Below, piece after piece: positions 26,604-36,584 of a DNA stretch of 64,000 bases. Below the pieces are notes generated by a model. That model saw nothing but the letters and a program-made list of their open reading frames with translations. It did no database searches and was not told the DNA's origin. The stretch's first letter is position 1. Every line of letters begins with the position of its first letter. Source of the stretch: JBCCTX01 sp965263105 (lineage in GTDB: Bacteria > Bacteroidota > Bacteroidia > J057); contig CBDHGL010000002.1 in the NCBI GenBank assembly GCA_965263105.1, positions 682,001 to 746,000 of the forward strand, in the 5' to 3' direction. Made by a program: the position numbers and the translations under genes.

Positions 26604-26999
26604 ATGTCCATCAGATTAATGCCAACTATTCATACAAAAAATATTAGAACTATGGTTCCGGACCGAGAAGAAATCATAAGCAGTCAATTAGCCCTTCTCA
26701 AGAAAAAGGAGAGACAACAGTCATTAATTAAGCGCGCTTTACTTTTGGGAGGCTTAGCGGCTTTAGTGGGAATCTTCTTTTTTGTTCAATTTCTTTTGGG
26801 AGGAAGTTCCAATTCTCAGGAGTTGGCGCCTGTTCCACCTCATGGGGAATCTATTTCTGTTGAGGAAATTACCATACCCGCTCCCTTACTCAAACCTCAA
26901 GTTCAAGAAGAGCTACCTACTTCAGTGGCGAGGTATAGTAGTCATGGAAATGGAGATTCCCTAGATTATGCCTCAGATACTACAACATTTAGAAGGTAA
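26604..26999 (+). CDS. Small single-pass membrane protein, unknown
   Basis: 131 aa (an alternative ATG at 26652 gives 115 aa). A basic, charged N-terminal part (REEIISSQLALLKKKERQQ) is followed by one membrane helix (RALLLGGLAALVGIFFFVQF, ~64-85) and a Pro/Ser-rich outer tail. Composition and a clear topology suggest a real gene; no family recognised. Confidence 0.5.
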   Translation: MSIRLMPTIHTKNIRTMVPDREEIISSQLALLKKKERQQSLIKRALLLGGLAALVGIFFFVQFLLGGSSNSQELAPVPPHGESISVEEITIPAPLLKPQVQEELPTSVARYSSHGNGDSLDYASDTTTFRR

Positions 27000-27211
27000 A
27001 ACTTACCGTTTTTAGACCTAGGAAGTCTTGCTCAGCAAACTGTCCCATGGTATAGTGAAGCATCCAGTTTTCGCCCCCAATATTGTAGGCAAGTTCAAGG
27101 ACGTGGTGTTTACATCTCCTAAATATACTGCATTTAGGGGATTTTTGGGAAGTGGGAGATACTTACCTAACTCTTGGGGGCTCAAACTATGGGCTGGCGA
27201 CCAAGGACTAT

Positions 27212-27904
27212 TTAACTATTTTCCCCCACCAATGCCATCAGCTTCTCCAACTTTTCAATGACGTGATCGGGTTTAGCAGCCATAAGCTGACTTAGGGAAA
27301 GTGCCCCAGTAGCCATGGCCACTACGAGACCACAGCCTGCATTTCTACCTTCCTCAATATCCGACAAGGTATCCCCTACTTTTGCTACTGTTTGGGGATC
27401 CTCTATACCAAATTGCTTCATGGCTTTCTGGATCATGAAGGGGTGGGGACGTCCTTTTTCTACCTCATCGCTGGTTACAGAAAAGTCTATCAAGCCCTCG
27501 CGTTCCCAACCCATGTGTTGAATTAATATTTGAGCTGTAGGCCGGTGATAGCCTGTATCCAGAACAACCTTTATTCCCTTTTCCTGGAGCTGACGAAAAA
27601 CCTGGCTGGCCCCTTCCATTTCCCGGACCCCTTCTCCTGAGGTATAGGCACTGTTGACTCGGTCTAAAAATTGGTTGTGAACATTTTCCACCATTTCTTC
27701 CTGTCCACTAGCATCTGAATACTTCCCAATCAAATGACGTATACCCTCTTTTTTATTCCAGCCCCCAATTTGCAGGACTTCTTGCAAACTGAGGGGGACA
27801 CCTGCTTCATTCAAGGCATATTGGACAGATTTATACACGAGCTTACCTTCATCGACGGTGGTTCCTGCCATGTCGAAGACGACCATTTGGATAGATTTAT
27901 TCAT
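27212..27904 (-). CDS. Phosphonatase-like HAD hydrolase
   Basis: 230 aa. The HAD motif I is VVFDMAGTTVDEG, the phosphonatase-type variant (A-G-T-T-V-D). Motif II is LDTGY, motif III lies in EKGRPHPFMIQKAMKQFG and motif IV is KVGDTLSDIEEG. The cap domain has GWNKKEGIRHLIG, where true phosphonoacetaldehyde hydrolases place a Schiff-base Lys. Assignment to the PhnX-like group is reasonable; the substrate is not certain. Confidence 0.88.
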   Translation of the reverse strand: MNKSIQMVVFDMAGTTVDEGKLVYKSVQYALNEAGVPLSLQEVLQIGGWNKKEGIRHLIGKYSDASGQEEMVENVHNQFLDRVNSAYTSGEGVREMEGASQVFRQLQEKGIKVVLDTGYHRPTAQILIQHMGWEREGLIDFSVTSDEVEKGRPHPFMIQKAMKQFGIEDPQTVAKVGDTLSDIEEGRNAGCGLVVAMATGALSLSQLMAAKPDHVIEKLEKLMALVGENS

Positions 27905-27991
27905 GGGTTAGTTGCTTGTATTTTGAGGTTGAAGAGAAGTGGCAATTATATAAAAATTCTCCTCAAATAATGAACAAAAAAACAGCCCATT

Positions 27992-30424
27992 TTAATGCCG
28001 GCAATACATCCCAATCGGCGACCCGTCCGGAATCTTGGGAATCTCCAACTTCACCTCATAATCATCCTCATCGAGGTATTGTTCAATCTCCCTTGCTATA
28101 AGACTCAAATGGGCCTGTTGGCTTACCGAACTGCTTCCCTGAACTTCTATCTGGTCTTTTAGCTTATTGAGATGCATATCGACGAGGGCTTTAACCTGAT
28201 ACGTAGCCTCAGATGATAAGCCTAGGTGCATTACATGTTTTACTGCCAACATGTTCACTTCTCTCCGAATTTCTCCCGCCAGGCCAGCGGCTTCCTCCGC
28301 CTGGACCGTTTCTTCAAATAATTGGACCAAAACTTCCGAAAGGCCTGGCATACCGGATTTGCGGGCATGGTACTCTACCAAGCGATTGGCTCGATGGGGA
28401 TGCAGGAGATAACTAAGGGTATGATGAGCAGAACTACTCGCCGCAGCAAGCGGGTCAAAGGTATTTCCCGTTCGCACATCGAAGGATTCACGACCTCGAC
28501 GGTATCCCAGGGGATGTGGGGGAATCATAGTCAGAATAGATTCGGGAATTTCCAGTACTTCTGGACTGAGGGTTTGAAGCAGGGCCTTAAGGGCACCTCG
28601 TTGGCGTTCTGCCGAAACGATCTGGGTCCCCGTATTTCCCTTTTCTCCCCTTAAACTATAGGTATACTCCAAGCCTCCCAAAACTTTCGCCACAGCTTCA
28701 ACCTGGTAGCGATGGGATAAGTAAAGGGGAACCAAGACTTCTTCCAGAGTTGCCAGGGGCTGGCCCATGGCAATATTTTTTTCTCCGAAATTTTCCATAG
28801 CAAGCTTTCTCAGCTCCAGCAAGCGGGTTAATTCTTTAACCGCATCCGCCCCATTATCCCAGAGGTGGGCCAAAGGATGGGAGCTTCCCATGGGTCTTGC
28901 ATCCTGGTCGGGCAAGAAACGCAAACCACGAGCAAATGCTTTTTCGAGTATATCATTCAATGCTGTTTTTTCCTCCACTCCTTCAGCAAAATCCTGGTAG
29001 CCATAGGTGATGGACTGCTTATCCCATTCTCCAATCCCTACGTCATAAGCAGCTGAAAAATCTACCTCTCCATTTACCAGACGAATATAGGGATGGGGAT
29101 AGTCCATGACTGAAGATCTATCCACGGTACTAGCGGTATAGTTGTGTACCAAGCCTAGTGTGTGGCCTACCTCATGGGCAGAGAGCTGACGTAGGCGAGC
29201 AAGGGCCAATTCTTCCAGGCGTGGGTCGACATCCTTCCCCTCTTCGTAGGCAGCCACAAGGCCTTGAGCGATTAGGAAATCTTGACGTACCCGTAAAGAC
29301 CCTAGAGATACATGGCCTTTAATAATTTCTCCAGTTCGAGGATCGTAAACAGAAGAGCCATAAGACCAGCCTCGGGTGGAGCGGTGGACCCACTGGATAA
29401 CGTTATAACGCACATCGAGGGGATCGGCATCGGCAGGAAGTACTTTTACCTGGAAAGCGTTCTCATATCCTGCAGCCTCATAGGCTTGGTTCCACCACTC
29501 GGCCCCTTCTTTAAGGGCAGACATAACGGGCTCAGGGATCCCTGGATCGAGGTAGTATACAATGGGCTCCTTGGCCTCACTGCTAGCAGCACCTGGGTCT
29601 TTTTTTTCCAACCGATGGCGACGAATGAAGCGTTTTACTAGTGGCTGATCAATAGGGGTTCCATAGTCTTGATAACTCAAAAGCATATACCCACTTCTGG
29701 GATCAAATTCCCTAGGGGTATACCCTGCATCGGGCAACTGAATAAATGAGTGATGCTGCTGGACGGTAATGGCCTCAGGACTGGGGGTGACGCTGCGAAC
29801 CCATCCGCCCTGAGGTTCTCCTTCAAAGGTTAGTAAGACGTCCCATTCCGTATTTTGGGGGAAATTTTTCGTGCGATCCAGGTTCATCGCAGAGCGCTTC
29901 TTATCTAGCCTATAGCCCCCCTGTTTGGAACGCTTAAGCCTTCCCACCACGTTGTGGGCGTCTCTCAGCAAAAACTCACTCATGTCTACCAAGACCTGAT
30001 CTTCGGTCTGTGCGGCCACTTTGAAGCCAGCGATGACAGACTGGGCAAAGGCCTCTCTCACGGCCCGCTGCTCTTCGGGATTATCCGTTATGGCCCGATA
30101 GTCGTAATTGGGTTGGATAAGCAAAACCTTATTTCCCGAACGAATAAATTTGACCACTTTTGTTCCGCCCAGTTGACCTCGATCCAAGCCAATGTCATTA
30201 GAGCCTATTCCCGCCGATAAAGCGTGAACATAGAGGAACTCGGTGTCCCACTTATCGATTTTCAGCCACATCTTATCTGTATTATCCTCGTAGAAGTAGT
30301 CAAAATAGCCAGAGGATATGGCCATGCCCTTCGTTTTATCCAAGATGCTGGGTATTTCGCTGGGTTGGGCTATACAGGGAGGAAATAGGGAAATAAAACA
30401 GAGAATAATTAAACAATTTTTCAT
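27992..30424 (-). CDS. Secreted zinc metalloprotease, DUF5117/DUF4953 family
   Basis: 810 aa with signal peptide (CLIILCFISLFPPCIAQ). The first ~250 residues are the DUF5117 part (FLYVHALSAGIGSNDIGLDRGQ, VKFIRSGNKVLLIQPNYDYRA). The DUF4953 metzincin part has SAHEVGHTLGLVHNYTAS (HExxHxxGxxH, around residues 415-430) with the Met-turn SVMDYPHP following. The C-terminal ~350 residues are helical. Common, little-studied exported protease family in Bacteroidota. Confidence 0.93.
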   Translation of the reverse strand: MKNCLIILCFISLFPPCIAQPSEIPSILDKTKGMAISSGYFDYFYEDNTDKMWLKIDKWDTEFLYVHALSAGIGSNDIGLDRGQLGGTKVVKFIRSGNKVLLIQPNYDYRAITDNPEEQRAVREAFAQSVIAGFKVAAQTEDQVLVDMSEFLLRDAHNVVGRLKRSKQGGYRLDKKRSAMNLDRTKNFPQNTEWDVLLTFEGEPQGGWVRSVTPSPEAITVQQHHSFIQLPDAGYTPREFDPRSGYMLLSYQDYGTPIDQPLVKRFIRRHRLEKKDPGAASSEAKEPIVYYLDPGIPEPVMSALKEGAEWWNQAYEAAGYENAFQVKVLPADADPLDVRYNVIQWVHRSTRGWSYGSSVYDPRTGEIIKGHVSLGSLRVRQDFLIAQGLVAAYEEGKDVDPRLEELALARLRQLSAHEVGHTLGLVHNYTASTVDRSSVMDYPHPYIRLVNGEVDFSAAYDVGIGEWDKQSITYGYQDFAEGVEEKTALNDILEKAFARGLRFLPDQDARPMGSSHPLAHLWDNGADAVKELTRLLELRKLAMENFGEKNIAMGQPLATLEEVLVPLYLSHRYQVEAVAKVLGGLEYTYSLRGEKGNTGTQIVSAERQRGALKALLQTLSPEVLEIPESILTMIPPHPLGYRRGRESFDVRTGNTFDPLAAASSSAHHTLSYLLHPHRANRLVEYHARKSGMPGLSEVLVQLFEETVQAEEAAGLAGEIRREVNMLAVKHVMHLGLSSEATYQVKALVDMHLNKLKDQIEVQGSSSVSQQAHLSLIAREIEQYLDEDDYEVKLEIPKIPDGSPIGMYCRH

Positions 30425-30532
30425 GAGTCTTTGGTGTTTGGGAGTTGGGATTGAGGTCTAGGCAAGGCTGTTTAATGACCTTTCAAATATAACTCAATCT
30501 AATATATTGAGAAAAAGAGTTAATTTTAATCT

Positions 30533-31807
30533 ATGAATTCACACATAATCATCTTGGGAGCTGCGTTAGTTGTGATTGTTTCCTTCTTTTTTACGCAGAT
30601 CTCACGAAAGACACACATCCCTTCTGTGCTGATGTTGATGCTGTTGGGATATGGGATCACCTTTTTTGTAGACATCGGAGAATCACGCCTATTGCCTGCA
30701 CTGGAAATCCTGGGTACCATCGGGGTGATACTCATTGTATTAGAAGCAGCTCTGGACCTACACCTGGAAAAGGACAAGATGGCTTTATTGGGAAAGGCCT
30801 CTTTGCTGGCCCTGGTGCTCCTGGTGGTGACTTCGGGAATTATCGCCGCTGCCCTCTATCTCATTCTCCAAATGGACTTTCTCACCTCCATGTTCTACGC
30901 GGTCCCCTTGGCGGTAATGAGTAGTGCCATTATCATTCCCAGTGTACAAAGCCTGAATGAACATAAGAAAGAGTTTCTGATATTTGAATCTGCTTTATCA
31001 GATATCTTGGGGATCATCATTTTCTATTCTCTACTGGATTTTCATCATGCCGCACCAGAGGACAGTGTGGGAGCGAGTCTAATTATCAAGACCTTACTTA
31101 CCATCGGAATTTCCTTTGTTATCAGTTATGCCCTGATCCTCATTTTTCAATATGGGCGCGGGCATGCCACTCTTTTTGTGCTAATTGCGGCTTTGATTGC
31201 TCTCTATGCAATGGGAAAGCTTCTCCACCTTTCCTCTCTGATCATTATATTGGTTTTTGGCCTTGTGCTTAACAATCGACACATATTTTTCCAGGGAGTT
31301 CTCAAGCGCTATATCAATGAGGAGGACATCAGTGCTGTCCTAAAAGAATTCAAAGCGATAACCTTAGAAACTGCTTTTGTCGTAAGGACCTTCTTTTTCG
31401 TGGCCTTTGGTATGTCTATCGTGATGAGTCAACTGATCAATTGGGCGGTTCCGGTCATCACCCTGATCGTCTTATTTGCCATATACGCTTCTCGCTACGT
31501 GGGCTTACGAACGGCCTTTCTTTCTAATATTGAACCTGAAATTTATGTGGCTCCAAGAGGGTTGATCACCATCCTCTTGTTTTATGCCATTCCCCACGAT
31601 ATTGTAACAGAGAAATTCCCACCAGGAATCCTGCTACTGACCGTACTTATCACAAGCTTTGTTATGACCTATGGGCTGATTAAAGAAAGTAAGAAAGGAA
31701 CCCCTCACGTAGATATTCCTCATGAGGCAAGTCCTGAAGTTGTTCCCCAGCCACAAAGTCCGCCGATTATCACCCCTAGTACTTCGTCGGAAGGGGAAGG
31801 GGTATAG
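30533..31807 (+). CDS. Cation:proton antiporter (CPA1/NhaP-like)
   Basis: 424 aa with about 12 membrane segments. IPSVLMLMLLGYGI in the second helix, IGVILIVLEAALDLHLE, and the transport-site segment ESALSDILGIIIFYSLL, which keeps the Asp of the antiporter N/S-D pair. APRGLITILLFYAIP is also typical. A Pro-rich cytoplasmic tail ends the protein. Exchanges Na+ or K+ for H+. Divergent from the metalloprotease, convergent with the MarR-like gene. Confidence 0.9.
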   Translation: MNSHIIILGAALVVIVSFFFTQISRKTHIPSVLMLMLLGYGITFFVDIGESRLLPALEILGTIGVILIVLEAALDLHLEKDKMALLGKASLLALVLLVVTSGIIAAALYLILQMDFLTSMFYAVPLAVMSSAIIIPSVQSLNEHKKEFLIFESALSDILGIIIFYSLLDFHHAAPEDSVGASLIIKTLLTIGISFVISYALILIFQYGRGHATLFVLIAALIALYAMGKLLHLSSLIIILVFGLVLNNRHIFFQGVLKRYINEEDISAVLKEFKAITLETAFVVRTFFFVAFGMSIVMSQLINWAVPVITLIVLFAIYASRYVGLRTAFLSNIEPEIYVAPRGLITILLFYAIPHDIVTEKFPPGILLLTVLITSFVMTYGLIKESKKGTPHVDIPHEASPEVVPQPQSPPIITPSTSSEGEGV

Positions 31808-31826
31808 AGTTGCTGGGTTAAAGGGT

Positions 31827-32333
31827 TTAGGTCATCAATTTCGCCATTCTGCGAAAGAAAAGATTCCCGTTGAGTTTCTCCATGAGCTCGGTGAGTTGGT
31901 CCATCTGATTGAGAAAGTCATCCAGTTCTGAAACCATGTGGGTGAAGTGGGCAACGGCTTGCTCATCTCCTTCCAACTGCTCATTTTTCAGGGCTCCAAG
32001 CAGGGACTGGATAGGCTCCAGCTCTCTTTTTTTACGCTCTTGGACGATGCTTTTGGTAATACGCCAAATGTCGTGGTCTGCGATGAAATAATCTTTGCGC
32101 TCCCCTAGCTTGTGCTGCTTTTGGGCGAGCTTCCAATTGACCAATTCTCGCAAGTTTATATTTACGTTTCCTCGGGAGAGTTTGGTTTGATCCATAACCT
32201 CTTCTGTAGAAAGCCCCTTTTCCGTAGCCAATAAGAGCGCGTGGATTTGAGCCAGGGAACGGGGTACACCCCAGGAGCTTCCGAATGATCCCCAGGCTTG
32301 AACAAATTGCATCTTGGCATCCTCAAGTTTCAT
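31827..32333 (-). CDS. GbsR/MarR-like transcriptional regulator
   Basis: 168 aa. Winged helix: LLATEKGLSTEEVMDQTKLSRGNVNINLRELVNWKLA (described in parts, residues ~32-70), followed by QKQHKLGERKDYFIADHDIW as the wing. The rest is a long helical dimerisation part. GbsR-type regulators in Bacteroidota control transport or osmolyte genes; the target here is unknown, although the antiporter is next door and convergent. Confidence 0.85.
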   Translation of the reverse strand: MKLEDAKMQFVQAWGSFGSSWGVPRSLAQIHALLLATEKGLSTEEVMDQTKLSRGNVNINLRELVNWKLAQKQHKLGERKDYFIADHDIWRITKSIVQERKKRELEPIQSLLGALKNEQLEGDEQAVAHFTHMVSELDDFLNQMDQLTELMEKLNGNLFFRRMAKLMT

Positions 32334-32408
32334 AAGATCTAAACTAATTATCCCGTTCTAAAGTTTCAAAAAATTGTGAAAAATAATCTCCCGCGTTTAG
32401 AGATAACA

Positions 32409-32442
32409 TAAAAAAACTCCCGATTCATGAAAAACCGGGAGT
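32409..32442 (-). terminator. Rho-independent terminator of rpsP
   Basis: On the minus strand ACTCCCG (32436-32442) pairs with CGGGAGT (32416-32422), followed by a run of seven T (32409-32415). It lies 30 bp past the rpsP stop. Confidence 0.85.
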
Positions 32443-32471
32443 AAGAATCTATGTCTTTGGTAAACTGAAGC

Positions 32472-33140
32472 TTATTCAGCAGCTGGAGCTTCTTCCTTTT
32501 TTTCCTCTTTGGCGGCGGGTTTCTCTTCTGCAACGGGCTCTTCAGCAGGGGCCTCTTCCTTCTTCTCTTCCTCAGCAGGCTTCTCTTCTGCTGTAGGGGC
32601 TTCTTCTTTTTTCTCTTCTGCAGCAGGCTCTTCAGCAGGGGCTTCTTCTTGCGGAGCATCCGCTGGAGCTGCTTCCTCTACTGCCGCCGCTTCTTCAGCT
32701 ACTTCAGGAACTACTTCTTCCTTAGGAGCGTCTTTGTGTTCAGCCTTTTCCACGTCAGGAACCTCTTCCAAAGGAATTCCGTTGATAGTAACCTGAATAA
32801 ATTTCTTTTTCTTTTTAGCTTTTTTCTCCTCCCACCATCTGCCGAAGATTCTTTCCATTTCTTCTTCAGATTTTCCCTGCTTGATCAAGGCATACTTTAA
32901 GGTCACTCCACCATGACGCAAGAGGGACCGTACCGTATGGGTTGGCTGAGCCCCTACTTTTAACCATTTTATTGCTAACTCATGGTTGATATATACATGA
33001 GCAGGGTCTTTAACTGGGTTATAAAAACCGATTTTTTCAATAAAGCGCCCATCTCTAGGGGCACGGGAATCAGCAGCCACTATAGCATAGTGTGCACTCT
33101 TCTTTCTTCCTTGTCTTCTAAGTCTTAATTTAACTGGCAT
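32472..33140 (-). CDS. rpsP: 30S ribosomal protein S16 with long Glu/Ala-rich tail
   Basis: 222 aa. The first ~85 residues are S16: MPVKLRLRRQGRKKSAHYAIVAADSRAPRDGRF (in parts), IEKIGFYNPV, INHELAIKWLKVGAQPTHTVRSLL. A KKKKK stretch is followed by about 110 residues of low-complexity Glu/Ala/Pro/Lys with repeated EEAPAEEP and EEKKEEAP words. S16 of other phyla is ~80-90 aa; extensions of this kind are usual in Bacteroidota. The gene stands alone, without rimM/trmD. Confidence 0.95.
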   Translation of the reverse strand: MPVKLRLRRQGRKKSAHYAIVAADSRAPRDGRFIEKIGFYNPVKDPAHVYINHELAIKWLKVGAQPTHTVRSLLRHGGVTLKYALIKQGKSEEEMERIFGRWWEEKKAKKKKKFIQVTINGIPLEEVPDVEKAEHKDAPKEEVVPEVAEEAAAVEEAAPADAPQEEAPAEEPAAEEKKEEAPTAEEKPAEEEKKEEAPAEEPVAEEKPAAKEEKKEEAPAAE

Positions 33141-33251
33141 GTGGTTCGTTTTGAAACTCCCATATAGGGTATTTCCTATATATTAGGCGGCAAATATAGG
33201 AGTTTTTGGGGAAACCACGAAGGATTCTTGCGATTATATTTCATTTAGCCG

Positions 33252-35063
33252 TTAAATTCTCGATTGATAGGTATAGAGTTCAAAGTAACGCCCTTCTTGG
33301 GCAATAAGTTCATCATGTGTCCCTCTCTCGACAATGCGCCCCTCTTCGATGACTAGGATCTGATCTGCTTTGCGTATGGTACTCAGCCTATGGGCAATTA
33401 CAAAGGTCGTTCGCCCCTGTAGTAACTGCGCCAGACTTTGCTGAATAAATTTCTCACTTTGGTTGTCCAGGTTGGAGGTGGCTTCATCCAGGAGAAGAAT
33501 TCGGGGATTGGCCAGAATGGCCCGAGCGATGGCGATACGCTGACGCTGACCACCCGAAAGTTTAACTCCCCTTTCTCCAATCAAGGTATCTAGGCCCGCT
33601 TCAAAGCGATCTGAAAATTCGTTTACATAGGCGGCACTCACAGCTTCTTGAAGTTCTTCCCCACTAGCATCAGGCCGAGAAAATAGAATATTCTCCTGTA
33701 TAGTTCCCTCAAATAGAAAATCGTCCTGTAGTACCACCCCTAACTGCTTACGGTAACTTTCCAGCGTGACGGTAGATAGGTCCGTCCCATCTACCGTAAT
33801 AATACCCGAGTCAGGAGTGAGAAATGAGGCTGCCAAGCCGGCAATGGTGGTCTTCCCAGAACCCGAGGTGCCTACTAAAGCCGTAACAGAGCCCGAAGGT
33901 GCCTCAAAAGAAATGTTATGCAATACTTCCTTTCCTTCTTCATAGGAAAAGGACACGTCATCAAAGATGACATCCCCATTGATAGCACCAATCGCTTGTA
34001 TTCGTTTAGGATCATCTGCTTCTTTACTCATCTGTAGCAGTTCTTCCGTTCTGTCTAAGCCTGCAATAGCCTCCGTCAATTGGCTGCCAATATTACTCAT
34101 CTGGACTATGGGAAAAACCAGGGCTGCCAAAAAGAAAACAAAAGAAATTAGGGTGCCCTCCGTCAGGCTCCCATTTTGTAACATGGGTCCACCTATGGCC
34201 AGAATTCCAATGGTAGTAATCCCCGCGAGGAAAGTCCCCATAGAAGTCACAAAGCTCGTGGTTGTCAAAGAGCTTTTGATGTTCTCATACAGCCGAATAA
34301 CCCCTTCGCGAAAGATGCCTATTTCTTGCTCCTCTGCATGGAAGCCTTTGATCACCCGAATACCTCCCAGGGATTCTGTAAGTCTGCCGGATACCTCGGC
34401 CTGGATCTTTCCCCGTTCTCTGAAAATGGGACGGATTTTTCCAAAGGCCCGAAAAGACACGAAACCAAATACAATTAGCGGAATAAGGGCTACCAGGGTC
34501 AACAGCGGACTAAAGTAGATCATAAAAGCAAGGGAACCAATGGCCGTGATTACGCCCCCAATTAGTTGGGTAAATCCCGTACCTACCAGATTTCTCACAC
34601 CCTCTACATCTGTCATGACCCGGGAAACCAGGTTCCCTATTTGGGTGTTGTCATAAAAGGACACAGGTAGTTTAATAATATGTTGTTGTACCTGGGATCG
34701 CAGGTCGGCAATCATATACTGGGCTTCTACGCTTAGAAGTTTCACCAAATAAAAAGAGGTGACCGACTGAATGGATACTGCTCCTACCACTACAATCAAC
34801 AAGGGTAACAATAAGTCGTAGTTGTTGGGTTCGATGATATTATCCAGTAGGTACTTGGGGGCATAGGGCATGACAAAGCCCGCGATCCGACTCACCAGGA
34901 CCAAGAATAAGCCCAAGGCCAGCAATTTGCGCCGGGGCCAAATATAGGTCTTGATCACCTCCCGAAGGCTGGTTCGGGATTCCTTGGGGGCTTTTGGGGG
35001 AGAAGAAACTTGTTCAGGAGCGGGACGATCTTTTTCAGTCTGTTGGGATGTTTGTATTGACAT
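33252..35063 (-). CDS. ABC exporter, fused permease-ATPase (MsbA-like)
   Basis: 603 aa. Six membrane helices fill residues ~45-330. The ATPase has Walker A GTSGSGKTT, Q-loop VLQDDFLFEGT, signature LSGGQRQRIAIARA, Walker B ILLLDEATSNLD and H-loop IAHRLST. A Pro/Ser/Lys-rich N-terminal 40 residues are cytosolic. It works as a homodimer, exporting lipids, peptides or drugs. The substrate cannot be told from the sequence. Confidence 0.93.
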   Translation of the reverse strand: MSIQTSQQTEKDRPAPEQVSSPPKAPKESRTSLREVIKTYIWPRRKLLALGLFLVLVSRIAGFVMPYAPKYLLDNIIEPNNYDLLLPLLIVVVGAVSIQSVTSFYLVKLLSVEAQYMIADLRSQVQQHIIKLPVSFYDNTQIGNLVSRVMTDVEGVRNLVGTGFTQLIGGVITAIGSLAFMIYFSPLLTLVALIPLIVFGFVSFRAFGKIRPIFRERGKIQAEVSGRLTESLGGIRVIKGFHAEEQEIGIFREGVIRLYENIKSSLTTTSFVTSMGTFLAGITTIGILAIGGPMLQNGSLTEGTLISFVFFLAALVFPIVQMSNIGSQLTEAIAGLDRTEELLQMSKEADDPKRIQAIGAINGDVIFDDVSFSYEEGKEVLHNISFEAPSGSVTALVGTSGSGKTTIAGLAASFLTPDSGIITVDGTDLSTVTLESYRKQLGVVLQDDFLFEGTIQENILFSRPDASGEELQEAVSAAYVNEFSDRFEAGLDTLIGERGVKLSGGQRQRIAIARAILANPRILLLDEATSNLDNQSEKFIQQSLAQLLQGRTTFVIAHRLSTIRKADQILVIEEGRIVERGTHDELIAQEGRYFELYTYQSRI

Positions 35064-35219
35064 GGGGATAAGTTTTATGGTCTAGAGTCAGGGGTCCTGA
35101 GTACCCTATATTAATGTCTAAGGAGGTAAAAACGTGACATGAATGAGGATGATTCTCCCAATCAACATTTTTAGCTATTATGGCTCACTAGGGAAAGAAT
35201 ATAGAGGAGATTAACTCCT

Positions 35220-35669
35220 TCAGGAAGAAAACCTAATCCTAGAAAGTCGCATGTCAAAGTAGGCTTGGTCTAGCGAAGTCAATTCATTATTAATATTCTT
35301 TTTAGATTCGTCAATAATCGTCAATAATTCGGATAAAATGGCTCTCTCTGCTGCTAGTTCCTTTGTTGTTTTAGCATAACTTCTGAAAAAATAGAGAACC
35401 AAAGTAGGGGCTGAAGCAATTAATACGACCAAAAATAACACCTCCAAATTGGAGGAAATATCTGATTGGATATTTTTAAAACCCAAAGAAATGAAAAACA
35501 TTACACAAATAATTATGGCTCCCCCCGTTATTATGGCCTTAGCCCTAAATGAGTCTCTCTTTTCTTTTAAAGCATTATAGTTGGAAGAAACATCTTCTGC
35601 AAGGTTTATAAGTTGGTGATACTCCTCTTTAAGTTCTGTATAGCTGGGGTTATTATTTATTTCTAACAT
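35220..35669 (-). CDS. Two-helix membrane protein with coiled coil, GTPase partner
   Basis: 149 aa. A charged helical first part (YTELKEEYHQLINLAEDVSSNYNALKEK, in parts) is followed by two membrane helices (AIITGGAIIICVMFFISLG, EVLFLVVLIASAPTLVLYFF). A second helical region ends the protein. It lies 5 bp after the stop of the small GTPase gene, so the two form an operon. No family recognised. The layout, short loops between helices flanked by coiled coils, fits a membrane effector controlled by the GTPase; this is inference. Confidence 0.7.
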   Translation of the reverse strand: MLEINNNPSYTELKEEYHQLINLAEDVSSNYNALKEKRDSFRAKAIITGGAIIICVMFFISLGFKNIQSDISSNLEVLFLVVLIASAPTLVLYFFRSYAKTTKELAAERAILSELLTIIDESKKNINNELTSLDQAYFDMRLSRIRFSS

Positions 35670-35674
35670 AGCTC

Positions 35675-36508
35675 TTACTCATTTAAACCTGCTAGCTCCT
35701 CAATAAAGTTACGAATATATGCTTTCCTATTTTCGGTTCCTCCTATATTTGATTTTACTTTTTGTCCATTCCACTCGAAATCCCGTTCATAAGAACAGAT
35801 AGGTAAAACCTTTATCTTGACATTTTCTGATCCTAGCTTCATTATCAAATCTTTTAGCTCTTTTGCAAATGCCCCCTTTCCATTGGGATGGTAATAGTCT
35901 TGAGCTTCCAAAAGTCTATCGTGGAATAAATCGATTTTGTTACAGGCAATACAAACAAACTTCGGCCTCTTTGTAAGCTTATAAGAGTCAGAAATTCTAG
36001 ATGCAATTAATCGGAAATCCTCCATTTCCTCTTCTAGATTTTTTTCTCTCACCTTTTCTATACTATCTAAACCATATCGATCAATAGCTAATCTTCGTGC
36101 TGTAGGATCTCTATATTCTGTATATCCAAAATCGACAACATAAATAATTCCTTCCAAGTTTGAATTCTTTCCCAGAGAATTTAAAAGTTCTTCAGCCCGT
36201 TCTCTAATATTCTGCCCTGGTAATGTCTTAAACAACAAAGCCCACTCATTCAGCTTGATTGCATAAGACTCTACATCAGTTGAAGTATCTGGCAAATCAT
36301 ACGTCAAATCATTTACTTCTCCATACAAATTGGAAATCATAACAGATTTCCCCGTTGCCGGTTTGCCAACTACCAGAATATTCGCTTTTCCATACCCCGT
36401 AGCGGCTTGTAGCCTTTTTATCCAATACCATATGGTTTTTCTGTTTTTATAAACAGCATAGGGGGTTTTCAATACGGTGGGCAAAATATCCGTCCAATTA
36501 CTAGCCAT
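35675..36508 (-). CDS. Small Ras-like GTPase
   Basis: 277 aa. The P-loop is VVGKPATGKSVM (G1), switch II is TLPGQN instead of D-x-x-G, and the base-specificity motif is ACNKIDLF (N-K-x-D). GIIYVVDFGYTEY precedes an ~45-residue insertion. The missing Asp of D-x-x-G is a departure from classic Ras/Arf members but occurs in accessory prokaryotic GTPases. Translated from ATG 36506-36508, 5 bp before the membrane-protein gene. Base composition is more AT-rich than the neighbours. A role in immunity or membrane stress is possible but unproven. Confidence 0.85.
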   Translation of the reverse strand: MASNWTDILPTVLKTPYAVYKNRKTIWYWIKRLQAATGYGKANILVVGKPATGKSVMISNLYGEVNDLTYDLPDTSTDVESYAIKLNEWALLFKTLPGQNIRERAEELLNSLGKNSNLEGIIYVVDFGYTEYRDPTARRLAIDRYGLDSIEKVREKNLEEEMEDFRLIASRISDSYKLTKRPKFVCIACNKIDLFHDRLLEAQDYYHPNGKGAFAKELKDLIMKLGSENVKIKVLPICSYERDFEWNGQKVKSNIGGTENRKAYIRNFIEELAGLNE

Positions 36509-36584
36509 GGCAATTTAGTCAATTAGCTGTTTGGGTTATTCATTATTCACTTCCTTTCCCAAAATATACCTTCAAGATCAAACC

